Below, one piece after another: positions 1-8,142 of a DNA stretch of 26,665 bases. Within the stretch, counting starts at the first letter, position 1. Every line of letters begins with the position of its first letter. The stretch covers positions 1 through 26,665 of IMG/VR virus record IMGVR_UViG_3300032163_001782. The stretch is one strand, 5' to 3'. The translations under genes were made by a program, and so were the position numbers. Source of the DNA: a virus. The notes under the pieces were generated by a model. It was not told where the DNA came from, ran no database searches, and saw only the letters and a program-made list of their open reading frames with translations.

Positions 1-681
1 GTCGAGGACAAGGTCAAGGAGGTCAAGGAAGACATCGTGGTCGCGCTCGGGCTGTCACGGTCACTGGTATCGGGTGACGGTCCCAACTTCGCGACCGCGT
101 CCGTGAGCATGCGCAAGATGGTGGTGATGATCCGGGAGATAACACAAGCGGCGCGAACGATACTCGACTGGATATACGACGATTGGTTGGAGCTTGCTGG
201 GCATGAGGGCAAGGGCATCCACTTCCTTTTCAATGACCTCGACCCGACGGACGCCGTCGACTTCAAGAAGCTGCTCATCGAGCTTTATGACCGTAAGCTA
301 ATCAGCCGGTCGTCCCTGCAGATGAAGATGGACCTCGACCCGGAGATTGAAGAAGGCAACCGCCAGAATGAAAGCAAGTCGGCAGACCTGCTGGATGAGA
401 AGCAGGTGAAGCCCATCGTTGACATGGTGGTCGCCGGGATAATGAGTATTGAGAGCGCGCAGCAGATGCTGGGGTTGGACCCGGCGAAGAACCCCGTGGG
501 CTCCGGCGCTGCAGCAGACTGGGCAGGTCTATTCACGCAGGCCAACTTCTCGGACAAGCTCTGCGACGACTGCGGGTACTTCGGTGAGGACAACAACCGC
601 TGCGGCGTTACATCGGCGGAGGTCACGTTTGACACGTCGGCCTGCCGTTTCCTGCGACCCAAGAAGAAGGCTATTCAGTGA
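1..681 (+). CDS. Phage portal protein, C-terminal part (5' end outside window)
   Basis: The reading frame is open from base 1, so the gene begins upstream and about 226 residues are visible. The portal forms the dodecameric ring at the capsid vertex through which DNA is packaged and to which the tail connectors bind. The visible part starts with a charged helix and a stretch reading GLSRSLVSGDGPNFATAS, typical of the region after the portal clip and stem, followed by long amphipathic helices. Its position directly before a MuF gene supports the call. Odd point: the end carries four cysteines (codons at 562, 571, 601 and 643, spacing C-x2-C-x9-C-x13-C), which look like a small metal-binding knuckle. 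The stop overlaps the next start (GTG at 678). The family is inferred from motif feel and gene order, not from a search. Confidence 0.82.
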   Translation, partial: VEDKVKEVKEDIVVALGLSRSLVSGDGPNFATASVSMRKMVVMIREITQAARTILDWIYDDWLELAGHEGKGIHFLFNDLDPTDAVDFKKLLIELYDRKLISRSSLQMKMDLDPEIEEGNRQNESKSADLLDEKQVKPIVDMVVAGIMSIESAQQMLGLDPAKNPVGSGAAADWAGLFTQANFSDKLCDDCGYFGEDNNRCGVTSAEVTFDTSACRFLRPKKKAIQ

Positions 682-3600
682 GAGTGCCCCAGCCCACAAT
701 GTGCGCTGTCGCGGATACGACCTGGCAGGCCAAAGCGATCCGCGAGGCGGCTGGCAAGAGCCTCATGGCTCGCGATATGTACGCGAATCAGGTGGTGACC
801 GAGCTTACGCAGTCGCTTGTTTCCGCGCGCAAACAGGTTCACGCGGCGATGCTTGGTTTTGGGAACCTGGGGTCACTGCCTGATAACAAGCTCGCCGCCA
901 AGCAGGGTCTGGACAAGCTCGACTCCGAGATTGGGGATGTGCTCAAGTCGCTGGAGAGAGACCAGACTCTGATGTTCAAGCGCTCCGGCAAGGCGGCGTT
1001 CCGCTCGGGTGTGTATCGCGGCATAGAAGAGTTCGCCACGGCTCAGATGCCATTCTACAAAGACCTGACGCCGGATGGGATCGACAAGCTCACCACATCT
1101 GTGTTCACCCTTATCGACACCGACGCTCTGGACTTCATGGCCAACTACAACCTCGTGCTTGTGGGCGATGTGCACCGGGAGCTTGCCGACGGCATCCGGA
1201 AGACCATCTTCTCCGGCGTCGCCACGGGCAAGAGCGCCAGAGACATAGTCCGAGACATGGGTAGCGTCATTGAAGACAAGGAATCGTTCCGCCGCGCCGG
1301 GAGCAAGGTGTTCTCCAAAGCGCAGTACCGGATGGAGATGATAGCTCGCACCGAGGTCCTGCGCGCGCACAACCAGGGGCGAATCAAGTTCCACCAGCAG
1401 GTGGGGGTTACAAAGCTCGAATGGATGACCATGGAGGACGAGCGGATGTGCCCGGTCTGCGGCGAGCTTGACGGTAAACAGTTCGACATAGACAAGATTC
1501 CCAGTCAGCCTCGGCATCCAGATTGCCGTTGCAGCAGTATCGTCGCGTGGCCTCTTGTGATCTGCGGCGGGGAACTCGGTGCGACAGCCGCTACGGGTCA
1601 GAGCGCATGCATCCTCCCGCCGCAGGCAATACACGACCAGGCAAAGCAGCAGACCGAGGAAGAGAAGAAACTCAAGGGCGCATTTGAATCCGGTCAGATC
1701 GCGGACCTGTCGGGGCTGACGGTAAAGCAGCTACAGACTCTTGCCAAAGGTAACGGCATTGGTGTCGCTCGCACAAAACCCGACTTCATCAAGCTCCTCG
1801 ACGCGTCAGAGCCGGGGATCGGCCATGCGGACCTCTCCGGCGCGGCGCTGCAGGCAAAGATCAAGCAATATAACATCGCCGCACTGCGTAGTAAAGACGA
1901 TCTCGCGAAACTGCTCGCCGAGAAGCAGGCCATCATCAAGCAGGCGAAAGCCCTGGAGGAAGCCGCGAAGAACGCCGCACCTCAGACCGATCTTTCGGGT
2001 CTTACCGTGGCTCAGCTCAAGGACATGGCCAAGCAGCACGGCGTGTCTCTGAACCTCACTAAGTCCGATGTCATCGAGATGCTGGACGGCCTTGAGCCGC
2101 ACATAGACCATTACAACTACTCCGGCAAGACCCTGATCGCCGCCAAGCAGAAATTCGGCATCCCCCCGCTCAAGAACAAAGAGCAGCTCGTGAAAGCCCT
2201 GGAGAAAACGGCGGGCAAGCAGATGGCTGATCAGGCCAAGCAGCAGGCTCTTGATGTGGCGAAAACCGAGGCGCTGAAGAAAGCCGAGCAGTCTATCAAG
2301 GATGCCGCCGCGCAGATAGTGATGCCGTCCTCTCCGGCGCAGTATTCATCGTTCCTGAACTCGGTGACGGTCGCTGAAGCGGAACTCGCGAAAGGCTCCG
2401 AGCTGCCCGCTGCCGTCATAGAACAGCACGCCAAGGAAGTGGCGCTGAAGAAGCTCACGTTCCAGCAGCAGGTCTCGGCGATGAAGTCCGGCGAACTGAA
2501 AGACCTCGCGAAGCAGACGAAGGTCACGCACTGGCAGTGGGCCACGAAAGATGAACTGACAACACTGTTCAGCGAAACCGATCCTGGAAAGATCGGGGCA
2601 GCCAAAGCAGGCATCGAGGCAAAGCATGCCAAGTGGGCCGAAAAGCACTTGGGTAAGTCCGGCAAGCCCGTGCCGAAGCAGCCGAGCCCACCGCCGACCC
2701 ATCCCACGGTTGAACACACAACACCAGCCGTGCCCGCATTCACCAAGAAAGGCTCGGAGTTTGACAGCGCCGATACCGCCTGGGCAGAGCACGGCAAGCC
2801 TGAGAAGTTTAAGTATGACGGCAACGCCAAAGTCGGAGGCGCTCACGAGAAGGAGTTCTGGCTCGATGAGAACGGCAACAAGTGGCTCTTCAAGCCGGTC
2901 GGCAGAGCATCGGATGACTTCATTGCCGAGGGTGAGGAGGTCGCATACAAGTTAGGCAGGCTCATCGACCCCGATGCAGTGGAGGTCAGAACCATTCGGT
3001 TGAAGGACCGCACCGGGTCGATCCAGAAGTGGCGCAATGATCTGGCTGCCAAGTACGACTTCTCCAGTTTTGATGTAGCCGATCTCACTGCTGAAGAGAT
3101 AGCGCAGGTACAGCGTGAACACGTCCTTGACTGGCTTATCTCAAACCACGACGGCCACTCCAAGCAGTTCCTCCGGGCGAAGAATGGCAAGGTCTACGGT
3201 ATCGACAAGGGACAGCTATTCAAGTTCCTGGGATCGGACAAGCTCTCCGTTGACTATCACCCCAATGGCGTCTGCGGGGAACAGGAGCCGTTCTACAACA
3301 CGCTCTTCCGCGCGGCGAAGCAAGGCAAGGTGACGGTCGACCCGTCCACCACTCTGCGCTACATTCGCGAAGTGGAGCGCATATCGGACGACGATTACCT
3401 CGGTCTGCTGCGGCCTTACGTCGAAGGCAGGTTCGGCAGCGATGAGGCCGGTAAGCGGGCGTTCTACGAACTGGCGCTGGCTCGAAAGCACAACCTGCGT
3501 CGGGACTTCGAAGGGTTCTATTCGGATGTCCTCGGAAAGAAGAAGTTCGCATTCGACGAGGCGGCAGACATCCCCGTCAAAGGTCGTATCGGGAAGGCCG

Positions 3601-5255
3601 AAGAGAAGATCATCGAAGATGCCCAGCGTCTCGGCTGGCAGGGCAAGGCGCTCCCGATAGACGAGGACGACATAGAGGACCAGAACGCGCTCATCTTCAC
3701 CGAGACGGCGAAAGGCCAGCAGCGCACCGTCATCAAGCTCAAGGTCAGGCCGGAGGCGGAATCGAAGATACTGGCCAAGCTCCGCAAAGCCACAAAGCAA
3801 GTCAGCAAGGTCGGGGAGAGCCTGCCGGAAGACGACTTCGCCGCTGATATCCTCGATGCCGCGAAGAGCGTGAACCACCACGCGGGTGATGGCAAGTACA
3901 ACCAGGCCAAGATTGATAAGGCCGCCGGACACATCAAGGCTCTGAGGCAGCTTGCAAAATCCGATGACCCCGACATCCGTGAGATGGCCGAGACCTACAT
4001 CGACTGGGTGGACAGAGTCCAGCAGGCCGCGATTCAAGGTAAGTCCATACCTGAGCGCTTCGAGGGTTATCTGAAGAAGGTCGTTACCAAGGCCAAGAAG
4101 ACCGACTCGGACTTCACGGTTCGTAAGACCAAAGTGCTACTCGAAAAGCGCAGCGTCAGCAAAGGGGACTTATCTGTCGAAAGCGATTCTGCCGATCTGG
4201 GTGACCTGTTCGGCGGACGACACCTTCCGGATGGTGAGCAGTACGAGATAGACTTCGGTGACGGCGTCCGCGCGGTCTACCGCCCGTGGTCATCAAAGAA
4301 CATGTATGCGCATTCCGGGGAGTTCGAGATGGTTGTGCCCGACCGACCCGATGCAAAGAGCCTGGACAGGGCGCTGGAGCGAATGGAGAAGATCGGGCTG
4401 AAGGCTAACGTTGCCACTCCCGAAGACGCGGAGATCCTATATCTCCACAAGCAGGCATATCTGACAAAGGCCGACAAGTCCCCGGAATACACGCAGATGG
4501 TCTCTTCCCTTGACCAGCGCAACGCGTCCAAGACCGAGCGGGTGCAGAGCATGCGCGCGTTCTGGGAGAAGCGGCTCGGGGTTTCGGACATTACGAAAAC
4601 GCCGGGTTATGACCCGGTCGGTGAGTATCAGCTCGGGTTCAAGGACCAGAAGATCGCGGGTGGCTATCGCCATCAGTATCGGTTCGACATTTCCGACGCG
4701 GATATGGAGCGCGATATGGCGGGCTACAGCCTCCACCACAGCCTGACGAACAGCTCCAGCATGAGCGGGTTCCTGGACGCGGCTCTGGAGAACAACGGTA
4801 CCATGATAAGCACGGTCGAGAAGCTTAGGGCCGGGGTGCAACCGCGCGGTATGTCGCCGGAGTCGGACATGAGAAGCGGCGGCGCGTCTTATGTGTTTAC
4901 GCGAATCAAGAAGTCCCCGCTTTCCGGCGCTTCCGGTGAGAATGGGCTCTACTTCAAGAAACGGCTTCTGCGGCGCATGGATGCCATTAGCTACAGTCAC
5001 GATGCCTTTGGCAAGGTTACCGAAGACTATGTGCCCACGCACCGGGGCAGCGATCCCAAGACCTGGAAGACTTATGCGCGCAACTCAAGCAACGAGACCA
5101 TCCTCAAGCACTCCGTGACGCTGCTTGATAACCTGGAAGCGATAGTAGTGGGAAGCGAGTCCGAGCGGACCAAGGTGCTCGCGATATTCAAGAAGCACGG
5201 CATATCCAAGCTGACCGACGGCCGCAAGGTCGAGGAAATCGTTCTGGTGAGGTGA
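678..5255 (+). CDS. Giant MuF minor head protein with SAP-like repeats, kinase-like domain and unknown C-terminal domain
   Basis: A 1525-residue protein from GTG 678, coupled to the portal stop. Residues about 150-290 are a Phage_Mu_F (minor head) domain: ARTEVLRAHNQGR at 223-235, then C258-P-V-C261 and HPDCRC at 280-285, the usual metal-binding ending. Residues about 344-635 hold at least five SAP/HeH-like helix repeats with the pattern LSGLTVxQLxxxAKxxG..KxDxxxxL. A proline-rich linker (about 660-690) follows. Residues about 715-930 look like a HipA/PI3K-like kinase: WLFKP with K739, catalytic-loop-like SNHDGHSKQF (D825) and GID with D843. Residues about 1330-1525 form a further globular domain (LHHSLT at 1352, SGGASYVFTR near 1403, LEAIVV near 1486). 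MuF proteins are packaged in virions, and MuF fused to variable effectors is a known phage polymorphic-toxin layout. The kinase call is moderate and the C-terminal function is unknown. Confidence 0.85.
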   Translation: MRVPQPTMCAVADTTWQAKAIREAAGKSLMARDMYANQVVTELTQSLVSARKQVHAAMLGFGNLGSLPDNKLAAKQGLDKLDSEIGDVLKSLERDQTLMFKRSGKAAFRSGVYRGIEEFATAQMPFYKDLTPDGIDKLTTSVFTLIDTDALDFMANYNLVLVGDVHRELADGIRKTIFSGVATGKSARDIVRDMGSVIEDKESFRRAGSKVFSKAQYRMEMIARTEVLRAHNQGRIKFHQQVGVTKLEWMTMEDERMCPVCGELDGKQFDIDKIPSQPRHPDCRCSSIVAWPLVICGGELGATAATGQSACILPPQAIHDQAKQQTEEEKKLKGAFESGQIADLSGLTVKQLQTLAKGNGIGVARTKPDFIKLLDASEPGIGHADLSGAALQAKIKQYNIAALRSKDDLAKLLAEKQAIIKQAKALEEAAKNAAPQTDLSGLTVAQLKDMAKQHGVSLNLTKSDVIEMLDGLEPHIDHYNYSGKTLIAAKQKFGIPPLKNKEQLVKALEKTAGKQMADQAKQQALDVAKTEALKKAEQSIKDAAAQIVMPSSPAQYSSFLNSVTVAEAELAKGSELPAAVIEQHAKEVALKKLTFQQQVSAMKSGELKDLAKQTKVTHWQWATKDELTTLFSETDPGKIGAAKAGIEAKHAKWAEKHLGKSGKPVPKQPSPPPTHPTVEHTTPAVPAFTKKGSEFDSADTAWAEHGKPEKFKYDGNAKVGGAHEKEFWLDENGNKWLFKPVGRASDDFIAEGEEVAYKLGRLIDPDAVEVRTIRLKDRTGSIQKWRNDLAAKYDFSSFDVADLTAEEIAQVQREHVLDWLISNHDGHSKQFLRAKNGKVYGIDKGQLFKFLGSDKLSVDYHPNGVCGEQEPFYNTLFRAAKQGKVTVDPSTTLRYIREVERISDDDYLGLLRPYVEGRFGSDEAGKRAFYELALARKHNLRRDFEGFYSDVLGKKKFAFDEAADIPVKGRIGKAEEKIIEDAQRLGWQGKALPIDEDDIEDQNALIFTETAKGQQRTVIKLKVRPEAESKILAKLRKATKQVSKVGESLPEDDFAADILDAAKSVNHHAGDGKYNQAKIDKAAGHIKALRQLAKSDDPDIREMAETYIDWVDRVQQAAIQGKSIPERFEGYLKKVVTKAKKTDSDFTVRKTKVLLEKRSVSKGDLSVESDSADLGDLFGGRHLPDGEQYEIDFGDGVRAVYRPWSSKNMYAHSGEFEMVVPDRPDAKSLDRALERMEKIGLKANVATPEDAEILYLHKQAYLTKADKSPEYTQMVSSLDQRNASKTERVQSMRAFWEKRLGVSDITKTPGYDPVGEYQLGFKDQKIAGGYRHQYRFDISDADMERDMAGYSLHHSLTNSSSMSGFLDAALENNGTMISTVEKLRAGVQPRGMSPESDMRSGGASYVFTRIKKSPLSGASGENGLYFKKRLLRRMDAISYSHDAFGKVTEDYVPTHRGSDPKTWKTYARNSSNETILKHSVTLLDNLEAIVVGSESERTKVLAIFKKHGISKLTDGRKVEEIVLVR

Positions 5256-5257
5256 GC

Positions 5258-5734
5258 ATGAGAGAGTTCATAGCGAGCGAAAAGACGAGACTGCAGGTCC
5301 TTTTTGAGGAGTTCAACCGCGACGGGTCGATCATGGTGATGCGTGAGGGGCACGACACGCCGCTGCCGTTGGGACTCGTCGACAGCTACATCGTGACGCG
5401 CGTCGCCCCCAGCTTCGATGCTGCGGGCAACGTCACCAAGACGGACTTCTGGGTGATGTTCAAGTCGGTAGGCTACAATAACGGGTATCAGTATGCGCAC
5501 ACCATCAAGGTCGTTGGATGGGGCAGCGAAGACAGTTACGAGCTTGACCTCACCGATGATCGCGGACGCCGGTACCACATCGAGCTGATCATGGATATAG
5601 CGGAACACGACTATGTTGTCGACTGGCGCACGTGGCATAGCTACAAGGCCGCAAATGCCGCCGAGTTTGAGATCATCGACACTCAGCTTCTCGCTGAACA
5701 TAGGGCGATTGCGGAGGGCTGGGATGCGGCTTAG
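5258..5734 (+). CDS. Unknown acidic protein, translationally coupled to the MuF gene
   Basis: 158 residues, not recognised. ATG 5258 is preferred over GTG 5252 because GAGGTGAG lies just upstream. The gene begins at the stop of the MuF gene and overlaps the next gene by 11 bases, so the three are coupled. The protein is acidic, soluble and beta-rich in the middle (IVTRVAPSF, WVMFKSVGY, HTIKVVGWG), with no signal peptide or membrane segment. By position it could be an immunity or partner protein for the MuF C-terminal domain, or a small head protein. Nothing in the sequence decides between these. Confidence 0.7.
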   Translation: MREFIASEKTRLQVLFEEFNRDGSIMVMREGHDTPLPLGLVDSYIVTRVAPSFDAAGNVTKTDFWVMFKSVGYNNGYQYAHTIKVVGWGSEDSYELDLTDDRGRRYHIELIMDIAEHDYVVDWRTWHSYKAANAAEFEIIDTQLLAEHRAIAEGWDAA

Positions 5735-6125
5735 ATACATGCTGGAGTATGTGCTGCGAGACCGGGACACAAACCCGCGCTACGAACCCATCGGCGTGTG
5801 GGTGCAGGGTCCGGGGCCGGGGCTGGATATCGCCATGGAGTTTCTGCCCGCTAACGATGAATCCCAAGAGGAAGCGGACTGGGTCATCAACCGGCTGGTG
5901 GAGAATGATATCAAGTCTCTGCCGGATGGCTTTCTGGAGTATCACCGGGCGACGATGTCGCCGTATCGCGGCATGCGCGGCGAGATTGTTGAGACCCAGG
6001 AGTACGCGACGGCGGAGGAGTGCGCAAAGTCGGTCGTACGGCTGATGGCTTCGCAAGGTGACATGAAAAAGACAGAGGATTTGACCGGCTTTGCCAGGCT
6101 GAAATCCTCTGTCAAGAAGCTCTAA
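5724..6125 (+). CDS. Unknown small phage protein whose C-terminus is encoded by a minus-strand terminator
   Basis: 133 residues from ATG 5724, with GGAGGG at 5713-5718. Not recognised. The central part is acidic (ANDESQEEADWVINRLVEND), followed by the stretch LEYHRATMSPYRGMRGEIVE and then ATAEEC. That second half recurs in a truncated copy at 6721-6864, so this is a real conserved family. The last 20 or so residues come from a perfect inverted repeat that serves as terminator for the convergent hsp20 gene. They are absent from the second copy and may have been acquired when the cargo block inserted. It may be an immunity-like or accessory head gene. Confidence 0.7.
   Translation: MRLRYMLEYVLRDRDTNPRYEPIGVWVQGPGPGLDIAMEFLPANDESQEEADWVINRLVENDIKSLPDGFLEYHRATMSPYRGMRGEIVETQEYATAEECAKSVVRLMASQGDMKKTEDLTGFARLKSSVKKL
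6066..6113 (-). terminator. Rho-independent terminator for the minus-strand hsp20 gene
   Basis: A perfect 12-base inverted repeat (GACAGAGGATTT at 6071-6082, AAATCCTCTGTC at 6102-6113) encloses a 19-base loop. On the minus strand it is followed directly by TTTTT (AAAAA at 6066-6070 on plus). It lies 30 bases past the hsp20 stop. There is no T-run on the plus side, so it works in one direction. It sits wholly inside the 3' end of the convergent coding region 5724-6125. Confidence 0.85.
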
Positions 6126-6142
6126 GCTGCTACTGTTTGCCC

Positions 6143-6592
6143 TCAAGCCTCTATGGGCACTTTATGCTCCTTTGGTTTGGCCTCCTCTAGTTCCGGTGCC
6201 GTGATCTCAAGCACTCCATCCTTGAAGGTCGCTCTCACCTGATCCGGCTTGATAGCGGCCGGCACCGGGATTGTGCGGAAGAATCTCCCCTCTCGCCTCT
6301 CATGGCGATAGAAGCCCTCCTTCTTCGTCTCTTCTTCTCGTTTGAACTCGCCCTTGAGGCTGATGCGGTCCTCGGTGGCAGTGACGTCGATGTCCTCTTC
6401 CTTCAAACCCGGCAGCTCGGCTTTCACCACCACATTGCCATCTCGCTCATAGACGTCCACTGGAGGACCAGCCATCTCAGCCGTCGGCCAGACAGAACTG
6501 ATGAGTGGCCTCGCGAAGCTTTCGATCAGCCTGTCCATGTCCTCCTGCATCCTGCGCAACTCTGTCATCGGTTCCCATCTTACTAAGCTCAT
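6143..6592 (-). CDS. Small heat shock protein Hsp20 (alpha-crystallin family)
   Basis: 149 residues. The ATG at 6592 is chosen over the longer frame because GGAGGTGA lies 5 bases upstream and the protein then starts MSLVRWEPMTELRRM, the usual start of this family. The alpha-crystallin domain covers about residues 40-135: VDVYERDGNVVVKAELPGL, then EDIDV, and the conserved GVLEIT near the end. The tail VPIEA resembles the C-terminal I-x-I anchor. Such proteins are ATP-independent holdases that bind unfolding proteins. The gene faces against the phage operon and has its own terminator, so it is cargo. Hsp20 genes are known in some large myoviruses, for example cyanophages. A CIRCE-type operator was not seen. 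Confidence 0.95.
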   Translation of the reverse strand: MSLVRWEPMTELRRMQEDMDRLIESFARPLISSVWPTAEMAGPPVDVYERDGNVVVKAELPGLKEEDIDVTATEDRISLKGEFKREEETKKEGFYRHERREGRFFRTIPVPAAIKPDQVRATFKDGVLEITAPELEEAKPKEHKVPIEA

Positions 6593-6720
6593 CAGATTCA
6601 CCTCCAGAACGGTCTGTGGGGATGAGACCCACGTTGATGCGATTCGAGAGCATGTGCTGGCTCCGAAATCTGACAGATGTTTTCCCACAACGAGTGCGCA
6701 ACTAAACCATCGGCATCAGT

Positions 6721-6864
6721 GTGCTAGACTTCCTAGAGTATCACCGGACCACAATGTCTCCGTATCGTGGGATGCGCGGTGAGATAGTGGAGACTGATGA
6801 ATTCGCGACGGCGGAGGAGTGCATCAGCAACGTGCCGCGTAGGCTCGCTGCCAGCCGAGGATAG
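6721..6864 (+). pseudogene. Truncated paralogue of the small phage gene at 5724-6125
   Basis: An open plus-strand stretch of 47 codons ending in TAG reads FLEYHRTTMSPYRGMRGEIV and then ATAEEC, matching the second half of the 5724-6125 product at about 30 of 43 positions. Most base differences are at third codon positions, so the copies diverged while coding and this is not a fresh duplication. The N-terminal half is missing and no ribosome site or credible start precedes it. It lies between hsp20 and the phosphatase gene. It suggests that phage sequence once ran through here before the cargo genes arrived or were rearranged. Confidence 0.75.
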
Positions 6865-6885
6865 CATGTCTGCAATGAGTAACGA

Positions 6886-8142
6886 TCACGAGCTTTTTGG
6901 TTCGGTCTCGACCAACAGTATCGCCACGTCGTCTCTGAGGTGTGGAAACGAGAAAGCCTGCAAGTGCTCCAGCAGCCGATCAGTGAACACCCTCGGCGGC
7001 TCTTGAGCATGGGACAGGAAAAACTCCTTCAACCGCTCCAACCCAAAGAACCCTTCCTTTGAGCTCGCCTCTGTTACTCCATCAGTGTACAGCAGTATTC
7101 TGCTGCCCTCCGTAAAGCGAATTGAATGTTGTTCGTAGGTCGTTTCGGCCCTGACGCCCAAAGGGATTCCCGTATTCGGAAGCTCCACGATCCCGGCGTT
7201 GTCGGGAGTCAAGCATAAAGGCGGTTCGTGCCCGGCGTTCACATAGCATAGCGTACGTTCCCGCACATTCAGCAGTCCGTAGAACACGGTAACGAAGGAT
7301 TCCGGGATGGTCTCCCGCACGATCACACTGTTCAATGCGTCCATAACGGAGGTGGGAGAGGGATCTATGTAGGAATAGGCCTTCAGACTGTGTCTGGTCA
7401 GCGCCGTGCGCACCGCCGCCTCAACTCCCTTGCCTGCAACATCGCCTATGACTATTCCGACAAGACTGGGAGTTGGACAGAACACGTCAAAGAAGTCCCC
7501 GCCGATCTGCGCCTTTTCCAGAGCCGCCCGGTAGACGCTTGCCAGGTGCAGGCCATCCAGTGTCTGCGGGATGCTTGGAAGCAGGGCTTGCTGCAGTGTT
7601 TCCGACACGCGGCGCTCTCTTGCGTAAGCCTGCCTGAGAGCCTCTTGCGCTTGTCGTAGTGAAGTAATGTCCTCTGTTGAAGCGACAGCCCCGTAGATAC
7701 CGCCGGACTCGTCATATAGCGGCGCTGATCCCAGCAGAAGATAGCTGGTCTTTCCGGTCCGGGTTTCGACGACCAATTCTTCACCGTAGACCACTTGCCC
7801 AGTGCGTAGTGACCTGTGGATCGGCATCTCCTCCATCGTGAACAGGCTGCCATCCGGATGGAGCAGTCTATTGGAGGCAAGATAGGCAGGCAGCGGTTCG
7901 CCAATCTCAGGAGGTGCGCCGAAGAACTCGTGGGATCGCCTGTTCATTAACACTATCCGGGCATCAGTTCCTTCCACTACTATAAGCCCTGATGGGACTG
8001 TGTCGAGCACCGTCTGGAGGCGGTTGCGTTCCAGTTGGGCGCGTCGGAGCGATTCCTCCAGCCTGGCTTCGGCCAGTTTCCTCGCCTCGATATCTGTCGT
8101 CGAATCTGCTTGTGTGGTCTCGTCGTCTCTCACTTTTCCCAT
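6886..8142 (-). CDS. PAS domain plus SpoIIE/RsbU-type PP2C serine phosphatase
   Basis: 418 residues. An N-terminal coiled coil (about 15-45) leads into a PAS domain (about 40-165, including VLDTVPSGLIVVEGTDARIV and ending YGAVASTEDIT). The C-terminal SpoIIE domain (about 200-415) has all the metal-binding motifs: GGDFFDVF, IGDVAGKGVEAA, LYTDGVTEA and RDDVAILLV. Members dephosphorylate anti-anti-sigma proteins or similar partners in partner-switching control; the PAS domain would be the sensor. No STAS or anti-sigma partner is nearby. The ATG has GAAGG immediately beside it, so GTG at 8133 (spacing 9) is an alternative start. It follows the AbiE remains and may be read from the AbiEi promoter. 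Cellular-type cargo, unusual inside a structural operon. Confidence 0.93.
   Translation of the reverse strand: MGKVRDDETTQADSTTDIEARKLAEARLEESLRRAQLERNRLQTVLDTVPSGLIVVEGTDARIVLMNRRSHEFFGAPPEIGEPLPAYLASNRLLHPDGSLFTMEEMPIHRSLRTGQVVYGEELVVETRTGKTSYLLLGSAPLYDESGGIYGAVASTEDITSLRQAQEALRQAYARERRVSETLQQALLPSIPQTLDGLHLASVYRAALEKAQIGGDFFDVFCPTPSLVGIVIGDVAGKGVEAAVRTALTRHSLKAYSYIDPSPTSVMDALNSVIVRETIPESFVTVFYGLLNVRERTLCYVNAGHEPPLCLTPDNAGIVELPNTGIPLGVRAETTYEQHSIRFTEGSRILLYTDGVTEASSKEGFFGLERLKEFFLSHAQEPPRVFTDRLLEHLQAFSFPHLRDDVAILLVETEPKSS

Noticed and set aside
6593-6720. CIRCE-type or other heat-shock operator upstream of hsp20
   Set aside because: No TTAGCACTC/GAGTGCTAA pair was found. Only a short overlapping stem (GTGGG/CCCAC at 6616-6632) is present, and no good promoter could be picked.
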